Assembly (NCBI RefSeq): GCF_052119585.1
Contig: NZ_JBGQOJ010000007.1
Coordinates: 1 to 64,000, forward strand
DNA length: 64,000 nucleotides
Direction of reading: 5' to 3'
Source of the DNA: JBGQOJ01 sp052119585
GTDB taxonomy: Bacteria > Pseudomonadota > Alphaproteobacteria > Rhodobacterales > Rhodobacteraceae
Shown here: positions 48,673 to 57,103 of the stretch, one piece after another
How the letters are laid out: every line of letters starts with the position of its first letter
Position numbering within the stretch: position 1 is the first letter of the stretch
Translations under genes and position numbers: made by a program
The notes under the pieces: model-generated
Database searches by the model: none
Told to the model about the DNA's origin: nothing
What the model saw: only the letters and a program-made list of their open reading frames with translations

Positions 48673-49776
48673 CTATGTATCCTCCGGGATGCGGCGCGTG
48701 CCTTCGATGGACAGGCCGTATGCCTCCAGCCCGATGAATTTGGGCGTGGGCGAGTTGGTCAGCAGGATCAGCCGCGACAGCCCCAGCGACGACAATATCT
48801 GTGCGCCAAGCCCGTATTGCCGCAGGGTCTGGGGCGACACGGCGTCCTCTGTGTGCAGCTTCATCGTGGTGTCGCGCAACAAGACGACCACGCCACGCCC
48901 TTCGGCTGCGATCAGCGTCATCGCGTCGCCGAACTCGCCCGCGCGGCCCTTGGGGCCGGTGCCGACCACATCCAGCATCGGGTCCAGCGCGTGCATCCGC
49001 ACCAGAACGGGACCGTCGCCCGAAATATCACCCTTGATCAGCGCGATATGCTCGGCCCCCTGCGTCTCGTCCGTATAAATGCGCATGGTCCATTCACCGC
49101 CGAATTCAGAGGTGATGGTGGTTTCCTGACTGACCTTGACCAGATTGTCGTGGCGGCGACGGTAGGCGATCAGGTCGGAAATCGTTCCGATCTTCAGGCT
49201 ATGCTTTTGCGCAAACCCCACCAGATCCGGCAGGCGGGACATTGTGCCATCGTCGTTCATGATCTCGCAGATCACGCCGGACGCGTTCAGCCCCGCCAGA
49301 CGCGACACATCCACGGCCGCCTCTGTGTGGCCGGCGCGGACCAGCACGCCACCGTCGCGGGCGCGCAGCGGAAACACATGGCCGGGGGTTGCAATATCGG
49401 CTGCGGTTTTCCCCGCGTCGATGGCCACCGCAACAGTGCGCGCGCGGTCATGGGCGGAAATGCCGGTGCTGACACCCTCGCGCGCCTCGATCGAGACGGT
49501 AAACGCGGTCTCGTGCCGCGACGAGTTGTAAGAGGCCATCAACGGCAGTCCAAGCGCATCAATCCGCTCGCCGGTCAGCGTCAGGCAGATCAGCCCGCGC
49601 CCGTAGGTGGCCATGAAATTGATCGCCTCGGGGGTGGCCATTTGCGCAGGGATCACCAGATCGCCCTCGTTCTCGCGGTCTTCGTGGTCCACCAGAATGA
49701 ACATGCGCCCGTTGCGGGCATCCTCGATGATGTCCTCGATCGGGGAAATCGCGTCGTGAAAGGTTCCGTCTGTCAT
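48673..49776 (-). CDS. ribB: 3,4-dihydroxy-2-butanone 4-phosphate synthase with degenerate GTP cyclohydrolase II domain
   Basis: The N-terminal half (to about residue 205) is a complete DHBP synthase: LVDHEDRENEGDL, FMATYGRGLICL, and RAGHTEAAVDVSRLAG. The C-terminal half aligns in position with GTP cyclohydrolase II but lacks its zinc cysteines: where the enzyme has HSECLTGD...RCDC, this protein has MHALDPMLD and GPKGRAGEF, and the catalytic RQEGR region reads VLLRDTTM. So it probably does only the ribulose phosphate branch. The start ATG (MTDGTF) is preferred over a TTG three codons earlier. Confidence 0.92.
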   Translation of the reverse strand: MTDGTFHDAISPIEDIIEDARNGRMFILVDHEDRENEGDLVIPAQMATPEAINFMATYGRGLICLTLTGERIDALGLPLMASYNSSRHETAFTVSIEAREGVSTGISAHDRARTVAVAIDAGKTAADIATPGHVFPLRARDGGVLVRAGHTEAAVDVSRLAGLNASGVICEIMNDDGTMSRLPDLVGFAQKHSLKIGTISDLIAYRRRHDNLVKVSQETTITSEFGGEWTMRIYTDETQGAEHIALIKGDISGDGPVLVRMHALDPMLDVVGTGPKGRAGEFGDAMTLIAAEGRGVVVLLRDTTMKLHTEDAVSPQTLRQYGLGAQILSSLGLSRLILLTNSPTPKFIGLEAYGLSIEGTRRIPEDT

Positions 49777-49853
49777 ATCACCCAAGATGCCTTACCTTTG
49801 TTTAAGAAACGGATACCGCAAGCCTTTGTCGATGGCCAGCGGATCAGGACGCA

Positions 49854-50456
49854 TTACGCGCCGCCCCAGTCGCGCAGGCGGGCCACATAACGGGCCAGCG
49901 TGTCGATTTCCAGATTGACCCGGTCACCGACATTCACGTCACCCCATGTGGTCGCAATTTTGGTATGCGGGATAAAGTTGATGCCAAAATCGGTGCCATT
50001 CACCTCGTTTACGGTCAGCGATGTGCCGTTCAGCGCGACAGATCCCTTGGGCGCGATGAAACCGGCAAGGGCATGGGGCGCGCGCAGGGTCACGCGCGTG
50101 CTGTCGCCCTCGTCTCGCACAGCAATCACCTCTGCCACACCATCGACGTGCCCCGACACGATATGACCGCCCAACTCGTCCCCGACCTTTAGCGCGCGTT
50201 CCAGATTCAGGCGCTTGCCGACGGTCCAGCCCGAGATATTCGTCTTCGACACGCTCTCTGCCGAAATCTGCACGTCGAACCAGTTCTGTGGCCGGGACCC
50301 AAGCGCGATCACCGTCAGGCAGACACCGTCACAGGCGATGGACGCCCCGATGTCGATCTGCGCGGGGTCATAGGTCGTGCCGATCCGCGCCCGCAGATCA
50401 CCCTTTTGTTCAAGTTCGATGACATGTCCGATGTCGGTGATGATACCTGTAAACAT
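49854..50456 (-). CDS. ribE: Riboflavin synthase alpha chain
   Basis: RibE dismutates two lumazines to riboflavin. The 200-residue protein has two lumazine-binding repeats, starting MFTGIITDIGHV and HIVSGHVDGVAEV, with SIACDGVCLTV and GSVALNGTSLTVN in matching positions. It is the first gene of the ribE-ribB-ribH-nusB unit. Upstream lie the divergent capsule genes, not ribD as is usual. Confidence 0.95.
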   Translation of the reverse strand: MFTGIITDIGHVIELEQKGDLRARIGTTYDPAQIDIGASIACDGVCLTVIALGSRPQNWFDVQISAESVSKTNISGWTVGKRLNLERALKVGDELGGHIVSGHVDGVAEVIAVRDEGDSTRVTLRAPHALAGFIAPKGSVALNGTSLTVNEVNGTDFGINFIPHTKIATTWGDVNVGDRVNLEIDTLARYVARLRDWGGA

Positions 50457-50681
50457 ATACGCCTCCGTTGTCTCTTTTCCCTAACTTGGCATGGATAGGC
50501 TGGCAAGTCATGGCGCAGGTCACTTTGCGCACACTCTTTGTTCATTCAAGCCGGGCAAGTTGACAGACACACGCCACATTTCTGCCCGTTTGGTTGTGGA
50601 TAACCGGGGAAACAGGCATTGGCCTGTGCTATGGAATTCAGGATGCGCAATGCCGCGCCATAGTGTTAAAGAGTTGGTGTT

Positions 50682-51974
50682 ATGGGAAAGTCGACCGGAT
50701 CAGACCGAAGGTTCCTGTTTTTACAGGGTCCGCACGGGCCGTTTTTCAGCAGGCTGGGCAAAATGGTCCGCGCGGCTGGCGGCGAGGTATGGCGCGTCAG
50801 TTTCAACGCGGGCGACCGTGCGTTCTGGTTCCACCCGTCCAGCCTTATCCCCTATCGCGGGTCGCATGCCGAATGGCCTGCGGCATTTTCCGCGCTGGTT
50901 GCCGAGAAATCCATCACCGACATCGTGCTTTATGGCGACACCCGCCCGATCCACGCCGAGGCGGTGCGCATCGCCCGCGAGTTGGGCATCGCGGTGCATG
51001 TCTTCGAAGAAGGGTATCTGCGGCCTTATTGGGTGACCTATGAGCGCGGCGGGTCCAACGGGCATTCCCGATTGATGACGATGACGGTGCCCGACATGGT
51101 CAAGGCGCTGGCCGACAGCGAGGTCGACATACCAGAGGCCCCCGCCCATTGGGGCGATATGCGGCACCATGTGTTCTACGGCGCACTTTACCACTGGTTC
51201 GTGATGTTCCGGAACGGCGATTACCGCAATTTCCGCCCGCATCGCGACCTGACCGTGGTCCGTGAATTTCAGCTATACCTGCGCCGGTTGTTGTTGATGC
51301 CCTATCACGCCATCGACCGGATCATCGCGACGCAGCGGATCAAACATGGCGGCTTCCCCTATTTTCTGGGTCTTTTGCAGCTGGAGCATGACAGCAGCTT
51401 TCAGATGCACAGCCCGTTCGACACCATGACCGACTTTCTCGAGGTGACAATCGACGGCTTTGCCAAAGGCGCGCCGACGCACCATCATCTGGTGTTCAAA
51501 GCGCATCCGCTGGAAAATGGCCGTGCGCCGCTGCGGCACAACATCCGCCGCATCGCACAGGCGCATGGCGTGGAAAAACGGGTGCATTACGTCCGCGGTG
51601 GCAAGCTTGCGCAGCTACTGGATCACGCGCGGGGGGCGGTCACGGTCAATTCCACGGCCGCGCAGCAGGTTTTGTTCCGCAACCTGCCGCTGAAGGTGTT
51701 CGGCGATGCCGTCTATGCCAAGCCAGAGTTCGTTTCGGTCCAGCCGCTGCCCGAATTCTTTGCCAAACCGGCCCGCCCCGACAACCGCGCCTATCGGGAT
51801 TACCGTCATTATCTGCTGGAAACATCACAGATTGCAGGCGGGTTCTACTCTGCCCGGGGGCGTCGGCAATTGCTGCGGCAGGTCGTCGACATGATGCTTC
51901 AGGACGAAGATCCCTATGACGCCCTGATGTCGGGTAACGCGGCACCACGGCAACAGTTGCGCGTGGTAAAGTAG
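50682..51974 (+). CDS. kpsS: Capsule polysaccharide Kdo transferase (KpsS type)
   Basis: The 430-residue protein shows FLFLQGPHGPFFSRLG and GGEVWRVSFNAGD at the start, then LYGDTRPIHAEA, VFEEGYLRPYWVTYE, and KAHPLENG, all typical of KpsS, one of two enzymes that build the poly-Kdo linker between the lipid anchor and group 2 capsules. It acts at the inner face of the inner membrane. It is first in kpsS, export lipoprotein, kpsC. Confidence 0.9.
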   Translation: MGKSTGSDRRFLFLQGPHGPFFSRLGKMVRAAGGEVWRVSFNAGDRAFWFHPSSLIPYRGSHAEWPAAFSALVAEKSITDIVLYGDTRPIHAEAVRIARELGIAVHVFEEGYLRPYWVTYERGGSNGHSRLMTMTVPDMVKALADSEVDIPEAPAHWGDMRHHVFYGALYHWFVMFRNGDYRNFRPHRDLTVVREFQLYLRRLLLMPYHAIDRIIATQRIKHGGFPYFLGLLQLEHDSSFQMHSPFDTMTDFLEVTIDGFAKGAPTHHHLVFKAHPLENGRAPLRHNIRRIAQAHGVEKRVHYVRGGKLAQLLDHARGAVTVNSTAAQQVLFRNLPLKVFGDAVYAKPEFVSVQPLPEFFAKPARPDNRAYRDYRHYLLETSQIAGGFYSARGRRQLLRQVVDMMLQDEDPYDALMSGNAAPRQQLRVVK

Positions 51975-52065
51975 TGCCCCCATTCCAGCTATAGCTTTTG
52001 TATCGGGATTCCCGTAGTTTACAAAAAAAACTTGAGGCAGAAATCCAGGCTAAGGAGCCCCAGCA

Positions 52066-53199
52066 GTGAAAATTACCCCATCGCGTTGGGCGAAAGGCGT
52101 CGCCCTGATTGCGCTTGTTGCGACCGTATCCGCCTGTGGATTGCCCAGATCCGGCCCGAACAAAAGAGAAATCTTTGCGGGCTCTGTGCAAAAGAAAGGG
52201 GATGCTTTCGTCGTCTCCGTCAATGATCATGTGACCCGGGCTACTGCGGTGACGCCCGCTTTGGGGTTCTCCAGCGCCTTCTTGAATGCGGGGCTGGTCG
52301 GGTCCGACACCATTCAACCCGGTGACAAGCTTGGCCTGACGGTCTGGGAAAACGTCGAACAAGGTATTCTTGCCGGTGCCGGTCAGAATGCGACCCCTCT
52401 GGAAGAGGTTCAGGTCGACGGTTCGGGCTTTATCTTTGTGCCATACGCAGGCCGGATCAAAGCCGCAGGCAACACGCCAGAGGCGCTGCGCCGGATCATC
52501 ACATCAAAGCTGGACCCGCAAACGCCCGATCCACAGGTCATGGTCCGCCGCGTGGCCGGGGACGGATCGACCGTGTCCATCGCGGGCAGCGTCGGCGCAC
52601 AGGGCGTCTATGCGATCGAGCGTCCGACACGCACGCTGTCGGCCATGCTGACCCGCGCCGGTGGCGTCGGCATCGCCCCGCAAATCGCGCAGATCACCGT
52701 TATCCGTGGCGGGCAGCGCGGCAAGGTCTGGTTCGAAGACCTTTATAAAGACCCCAGACTGGACATCGCCCTGCGTGGCGGCGACCGGATTCTGGTAGAG
52801 CAGGACACCCGCGCCTTTACCGCCATGGGTGCCACCGGATCGCAGAACCGTGTGACATTCGAAACCCAGAACCTGTCCGCGATCGAGGCGATCGCGCAGG
52901 TCGGCGGGCTAAGCACCAATCTGGCCGACCCGACCGGCGTTTTCGTGTTCCGCAACGAACCTGCGGAAATCGCGAATGCCGTGTTGGGCCGCACCGACCT
53001 GATCGGCGACCAGCGCATGACCTATGTTCTGGACCTGACAGAGCCGAATGGCGTGTTCATGGCCCGCGACTTTGTGATCCGGGACGAAGACACCGTCTAT
53101 GTCACCGAGGCCCCGTTTGTGCAGTGGAGCAAGACGCTCAATGCGCTGACCGGTTCGTTGAATTCGGCCACTTCGCTGAACTCTCTGGCTGGCAACTGA
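52066..53199 (+). CDS. Polysaccharide export outer membrane lipoprotein (Wza/KpsD type)
   Basis: The 377-residue protein has a lipoprotein signal ending in VATVSACG, so Cys at about residue 25 would be lipidated. It has the PES domain (GDKLGLTVWENVEQG), two SLBB domains (VSIAGSVGAQGVYAIE; AIAQVGGLSTNLAD) and a C-terminal region with FVQWSKTLNALTG. It forms the outer membrane export channel. The start is GTG with TAAGGAG upstream. It lies between kpsS and kpsC. Confidence 0.92.
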   Translation: MKITPSRWAKGVALIALVATVSACGLPRSGPNKREIFAGSVQKKGDAFVVSVNDHVTRATAVTPALGFSSAFLNAGLVGSDTIQPGDKLGLTVWENVEQGILAGAGQNATPLEEVQVDGSGFIFVPYAGRIKAAGNTPEALRRIITSKLDPQTPDPQVMVRRVAGDGSTVSIAGSVGAQGVYAIERPTRTLSAMLTRAGGVGIAPQIAQITVIRGGQRGKVWFEDLYKDPRLDIALRGGDRILVEQDTRAFTAMGATGSQNRVTFETQNLSAIEAIAQVGGLSTNLADPTGVFVFRNEPAEIANAVLGRTDLIGDQRMTYVLDLTEPNGVFMARDFVIRDEDTVYVTEAPFVQWSKTLNALTGSLNSATSLNSLAGN

Positions 53200-53208
53200 C
53201 GCTGTGTC

Positions 53209-55269
53209 ATGAGCGGGTTGAACGACACATCCGGCGCCGGAGGGGAAACTCTCCGGCGTCTTTATGTTTACAACGGCGGTTTTCTGACCCAGCGCCGCAT
53301 TCGTCGCATATTGGAACTGTCAGGATATGCCATCAAACTTGGCACGCCCGGCCCGGATGACCTGATCGGTGTCTGGGGCAAAAGCCCGACCAGCCCGCGC
53401 GGCGAGGCGGTCGCCCTGCGCACAGATGCGCCGGTTCTGCGCATCGAGGACGCCTTTATCCGCTCTATCCTGCCGGGCCGGTCCGGCGAGCCGCCGTTGG
53501 GTCTGCACATCGACACGCGCGGGGTCCATTTCGATGCCTCTGTGCCGTCCGATCTGGAACATCTGTTAACCACCCACCCGCTGGACGACACATCGCTGAT
53601 GAACCGCGCCCGCGACGCGATGGAACGGCTGCGCCGAAGCCATCTGTCGAAATATAACGCATATTTGCCGTCCGCCGCCCTGCCCGCCCCCGGCTATGTG
53701 CTGGTCGTGGACCAGACGAAGGGCGATGCATCCATCACCTATGGCGGCGCGAACGCGATGACCTTCCGCGAGATGCTGGTCTTCGCACAGGAGGAAAACC
53801 CCGGCGCGCGCGTCCTGATAAAGACCCACCCCGAGACCGCGGCGGGCCACCGCGACGGGCATTTCGGCCCCGCCGACGAGACCGGAAATGTCCGCCTGTT
53901 CACCGCCCCCGTGTCGCCCTACGCCCTGATGGAGGGGGCGACCAGCGTCTATACCGTAACGTCGCAACTGGGATTCGAGGCGATCATAGCTGGCCATAAA
54001 CCCCGTCTGTTCGGACAGCCGTTCTATTCCGGCTGGGGATTGACCCAAGACGAAAACCCGGTGCCGCGCCGCGAGCGCAAACTGACCCGCGCCCAGCTTT
54101 TCGCGGCGGCAATGATCCTGTATCCGGCGTGGTATGATCCTTACCGCGACCGCCTGTGCACGCTGGAACAGGCCCTTGATACCGCCGAGGCGCTGGTGCG
54201 GGCCTGGCGCGAAGACCATCAGGGCCATATCGCGACGCGGATGCGCCTGTGGAAACGCGCGCCCCTGCAAAGGATATTCGGCCGTCAGGTAAGATTGCAA
54301 TTCGATGACACGGGTGCGGCCGTGACGCGGACGGCAGCGGCGGGCAAGTCCCTGCTGGTCTGGGCCGGTCGCGAAACGCCGGACCTGGCACAGGCCGCCT
54401 TGACGGCGGGCGTGCCGTTGATCCGGGTCGAGGACGGGTTTATCCGCTCGAAAGGGCTTGGGGCTGATCTGATCGCGCCCTTGTCGCTGGTGGCCGATGA
54501 TCTGGGGGTTTACTACGATCCGACCCGCGAAAGCCGACTGGAGCGGCTGATCGCGGCAAGCGTGGATTTGCCCGATGGCGCGCGGCACAGGGCCGAGGCC
54601 CTGACGCGGCACCTGCTGAAGGCACGGCTTAGCAAGTATAACCTTGATGCCGCTGCCCTGCCCGCGCTTCCCGAAGGGCACCGCATTTTGGTGCCCGGAC
54701 AGGTCGAGGATGACGCGTCGATCCGCCTTGGCTGTGATGATATCAGAACCAACATCGGCCTGTTGCAAGCCACCCGCGCCGCCAATCCGGGCGCGGTGAT
54801 CCTGTTCAAACCGCACCCCGACGTCGAGGCAGGCCTGCGGGCGGGCGCGGTCCCGATGGACGCGGCGCTGGCGCTGGCGGATGCCGTGCTGGACCATGCC
54901 GACCCGATTGCCCTGATCGGGGCGGTGGACGAGGTCTGGACAATGACATCCCTGCTGGGGTTCGAGGCGCTGATCCGGGGCAAGCCGGTGACCTGTCTGG
55001 GAACCCCGTTCTACGCCGGATGGGGCCTGACACGGGACCGCGGAGCGGTGCCCGACAGGCGCGTGGCACGGCCGGATCTTGCCGGATTGTGCCACGCGGC
55101 CCTGATTGAATATCCGCGCTACGTCGATCCGCTGACAGGGTTGCCCTGCCCGCCCGAAGTGGTGGTGGAACGGCTGGCAAAGGGTCAGATCCCGCGCGCT
55201 GGCCCCGCGAACCGGATTTTGGCGAAAGTACAGGGTATGTTTGCCAGCCACGCCCATCTTTGGCGCTAG
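53209..55269 (+). CDS. kpsC: Capsule polysaccharide Kdo transferase KpsC
   Basis: The 686-residue protein contains two tandem copies of the Kdo transferase domain, about residues 15-345 and 350-680. Each has a RIEDAFIRS or RVEDGFIRSKGLGAD motif, a LSKYN motif, VPGQVEDDASI or VDQTKGDASI, FKPHPDVEAG or IKTHPETAAG, and PFY-SGWGLT. The double domain is a fixed feature of KpsC. It follows the export lipoprotein by nine bases. Confidence 0.93.
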   Translation: MSGLNDTSGAGGETLRRLYVYNGGFLTQRRIRRILELSGYAIKLGTPGPDDLIGVWGKSPTSPRGEAVALRTDAPVLRIEDAFIRSILPGRSGEPPLGLHIDTRGVHFDASVPSDLEHLLTTHPLDDTSLMNRARDAMERLRRSHLSKYNAYLPSAALPAPGYVLVVDQTKGDASITYGGANAMTFREMLVFAQEENPGARVLIKTHPETAAGHRDGHFGPADETGNVRLFTAPVSPYALMEGATSVYTVTSQLGFEAIIAGHKPRLFGQPFYSGWGLTQDENPVPRRERKLTRAQLFAAAMILYPAWYDPYRDRLCTLEQALDTAEALVRAWREDHQGHIATRMRLWKRAPLQRIFGRQVRLQFDDTGAAVTRTAAAGKSLLVWAGRETPDLAQAALTAGVPLIRVEDGFIRSKGLGADLIAPLSLVADDLGVYYDPTRESRLERLIAASVDLPDGARHRAEALTRHLLKARLSKYNLDAAALPALPEGHRILVPGQVEDDASIRLGCDDIRTNIGLLQATRAANPGAVILFKPHPDVEAGLRAGAVPMDAALALADAVLDHADPIALIGAVDEVWTMTSLLGFEALIRGKPVTCLGTPFYAGWGLTRDRGAVPDRRVARPDLAGLCHAALIEYPRYVDPLTGLPCPPEVVVERLAKGQIPRAGPANRILAKVQGMFASHAHLWR

Positions 55270-55270
55270 C

Positions 55271-55312
55271 GGCGGCGAAGGCGTTTTTTGAGTATTTTCA
55301 GAACAAAGTAGC
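55271..55312. repeat. Dispersed intergenic element, half copy (kpsC/ribD junction)
   Basis: TTTTTTGAGTATTTTCAGAAC followed by AAAGTAGC matches the GAGTATTTNNGAACAAAGTA half. It lies between convergent kpsC and ribD. Confidence 0.6.
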
Positions 55313-55317
55313 AGTGG

Positions 55318-56415
55318 TCACGCCTTGGCCCAGCGGTGCAGGATATCGCCGCCGACCGCCCGCACCTCGACCAGATCGAAGCGCGGCGCATGGGCCAGAC
55401 TGTCGATGCCCATCGCACCCAAGGCGGGGCGGCCTTCGGCGCCCAGCATGACACCGGCCGTAAAGCCGATCACCTCGTCCACCATGCCTGTCGCCAGAAG
55501 GGACGCCGCCAAGGCACCGCCGCCCTCGCAAAAGATGCGGGTCAATCCGGCACGGCCAAGGGCCTGAAGCATACCCAAAGGGTCCAGTTGCCGCCCGGCC
55601 CCCACGGGACATTCGATTGGCACAGCGCCCAGACCGGCCCAGGCTGAGATAAGCAAGGCGTCGGCATTGGGCCCATGGCACAACCAGACCGGCGTTTCCA
55701 AGGCGGTGCGGGCAAGGATGCCGTCCAACGGCAGATCAAGCCTGCGCGAGGCGATGACGCGCACCGGTTGGCGGGTGATCCCGATATCCCGAATTGTCAG
55801 CGCGGGGTCGTCGACGCGGGCCGTGCCACCGCCCACAAGAACCGCGTCATGGCGGGCCCGCATCATATGCACCATGCGGCGGGCATCTGGCCCGGTGATC
55901 CATTTGCTTTCGCCCGTGGCCGTCGCAATGCGGCCGTCAAAACTGCTGGCAAGCTTCAGCGTCAGGAAAGGGCGCCCTTCGGTGACGCGCGACAGGAACC
56001 CGGCGTGATCGCGCGCGGCCTGGTCCCGCAACACGCCAGAGGTCACGGAAATACCAGCGTCGCGCAGCATCGCGTGACCACCGCCGCTGACCCTTGGGTC
56101 GGGATCCTCGATCGCGGTCACAACACGGGCGACGCCTGCGGTGATCAGCGCCGCAGCGCAAGGTGGGGTTTTGCCGTGATGGGCGCAGGGTTCAAGCGTG
56201 ACATAGGCCGTGGCCCCGCGCGCAGCATTTCCCGCCTGCGCCAGCGCCATAGGTTCGGCGTGGGGCCGCCCGCCGTCCTGCGTCCAGCCGCGCCCGACTA
56301 TGCGGTCGCCCTGAGCAATGACGCAGCCTACCGCAGGGTTGGGCCAGACACGGCCCATGCCCCGTTGCCCGAGGGAAAGGGCAAGGGACATGAAGCGTTG
56401 ATCGCGCGCGCTCAC
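55318..56415 (-). CDS. ribD: Bifunctional riboflavin deaminase/reductase RibD
   Basis: RibD deaminates and then reduces the pyrimidine intermediate. The N-terminal deaminase shows the zinc motif GRPHAEPMAL and LEPCAHHGKTPPCAAAL; the C-terminal reductase shows LKLASSFDGRIAT, LVGGGTARVDDPAL and FCEGGGALAASLL. It overlaps nrdR by four bases. Capsule genes, not ribE, lie downstream. Confidence 0.95.
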   Translation of the reverse strand: MSARDQRFMSLALSLGQRGMGRVWPNPAVGCVIAQGDRIVGRGWTQDGGRPHAEPMALAQAGNAARGATAYVTLEPCAHHGKTPPCAAALITAGVARVVTAIEDPDPRVSGGGHAMLRDAGISVTSGVLRDQAARDHAGFLSRVTEGRPFLTLKLASSFDGRIATATGESKWITGPDARRMVHMMRARHDAVLVGGGTARVDDPALTIRDIGITRQPVRVIASRRLDLPLDGILARTALETPVWLCHGPNADALLISAWAGLGAVPIECPVGAGRQLDPLGMLQALGRAGLTRIFCEGGGALAASLLATGMVDEVIGFTAGVMLGAEGRPALGAMGIDSLAHAPRFDLVEVRAVGGDILHRWAKA

Positions 56416-56879
56416 TCTTCGGGCTTGGTATCGGGCCGCAGCTCGCTGACGAATTTATCGAAATCGTCCGCCGCCTGAAAGTTCTTGTAAACACTGGCAA
56501 ACCGGACGTAGGCAACCGTGTCGATGCGGGCCAACGCCTCCATCACGATCTCGCCGATGACCTTGGAGCCGATGTCGGTCTCGCCCAGACTTTCCAGACG
56601 ACGGACAATGCCCGAAATCATCTGGTCCATGCGTTCGGGTTCCACGGGGCGCTTCTGCAGTGCCATACGGATCGAACGCTCAAGCTTGTCGCGGTCGAAA
56701 TCCTCGCGGCGGCCATTGGATTTGATCACCACCAGATCGCGCAGCTGGACGCGTTCATATGTGGTAAAGCGCCCGCCGCAAGCCGGACAAAAGCGCCGGC
56801 GCCGGATGGCAACGTGATCTTCGGCCGGACGGCTGTCCTTGACCTGTGTGTCTATATTTCCGCAAAACGGACAGCGCAT
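56412..56879 (-). CDS. nrdR: Transcriptional repressor NrdR
   Basis: NrdR represses ribonucleotide reductase genes, sensing dATP/ATP. The 155-residue protein has the zinc ribbon MRCPFCGNIDTQVKDSRPAE and RRRRFCPACGGRFTTYE and an ATP-cone domain with VIKSNGRREDFDRDKL. It is linked to ribD as in many proteobacteria. Confidence 0.97.
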   Translation of the reverse strand: MRCPFCGNIDTQVKDSRPAEDHVAIRRRRFCPACGGRFTTYERVQLRDLVVIKSNGRREDFDRDKLERSIRMALQKRPVEPERMDQMISGIVRRLESLGETDIGSKVIGEIVMEALARIDTVAYVRFASVYKNFQAADDFDKFVSELRPDTKPEE

Positions 56880-57066
56880 GGCCTATCCCCTTATCTCACT
56901 GCCTCTGGGTGTTATTCCCCACTTATCCACAGGCACTATAGGCGAGCGGCTAGGCTTTGGGTAGGGGGCAAATTCAACCGCAAGATAGGCTGTTGCAAAT
57001 AAAGCCGGTTCTGCGGGGTTGGCAGACATTGAACTTGACCTGCCGGAAAGGCGGGGATACCTGTTT

Positions 57067-57085
57067 TTGCGAATGGTTCTCATTC
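57067..57085 (+). promoter_or_regulatory. Fur/Mur-type operator upstream of mntH
   Basis: TTGCGAATGGTTCTCATTC has the dyad GAATG/CATTC with a five-base centre. It resembles the boxes bound by Fur-family Mur (manganese uptake regulator) in alphaproteobacteria. It lies 19 bases before the mntH start, where repression would be effective. Confidence 0.55.
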
Positions 57086-57103
57086 TTAGATTTAGGTGTT
57101 CCT

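Noticed and set aside
53566..55257. 563-codon minus-strand ORF opposite kpsC
   Set aside because: kpsC is complete with clear double-domain motifs; the antisense frame lacks any recognisable feature.
53209..55269. Internal repetition in kpsC as an assembly duplication
   Set aside because: Two diverged Kdo transferase domains are the normal KpsC architecture; the copies are similar only in motifs.
50595..56931. Two perfect DnaA-box 9-mers (50595-50603 and 56923-56931) as sign of an origin
   Set aside because: Two 9-mers in 64 kb are not unexpected, they are 6 kb apart, and there is no AT-rich unwinding region or dnaA-type neighbourhood.
57013..57103. N-terminal 49-residue extension of MntH
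   Set aside because: It would include the operator-like dyad, is polar and Cys-containing without family similarity, and the GTG at 57104 gives the normal length.
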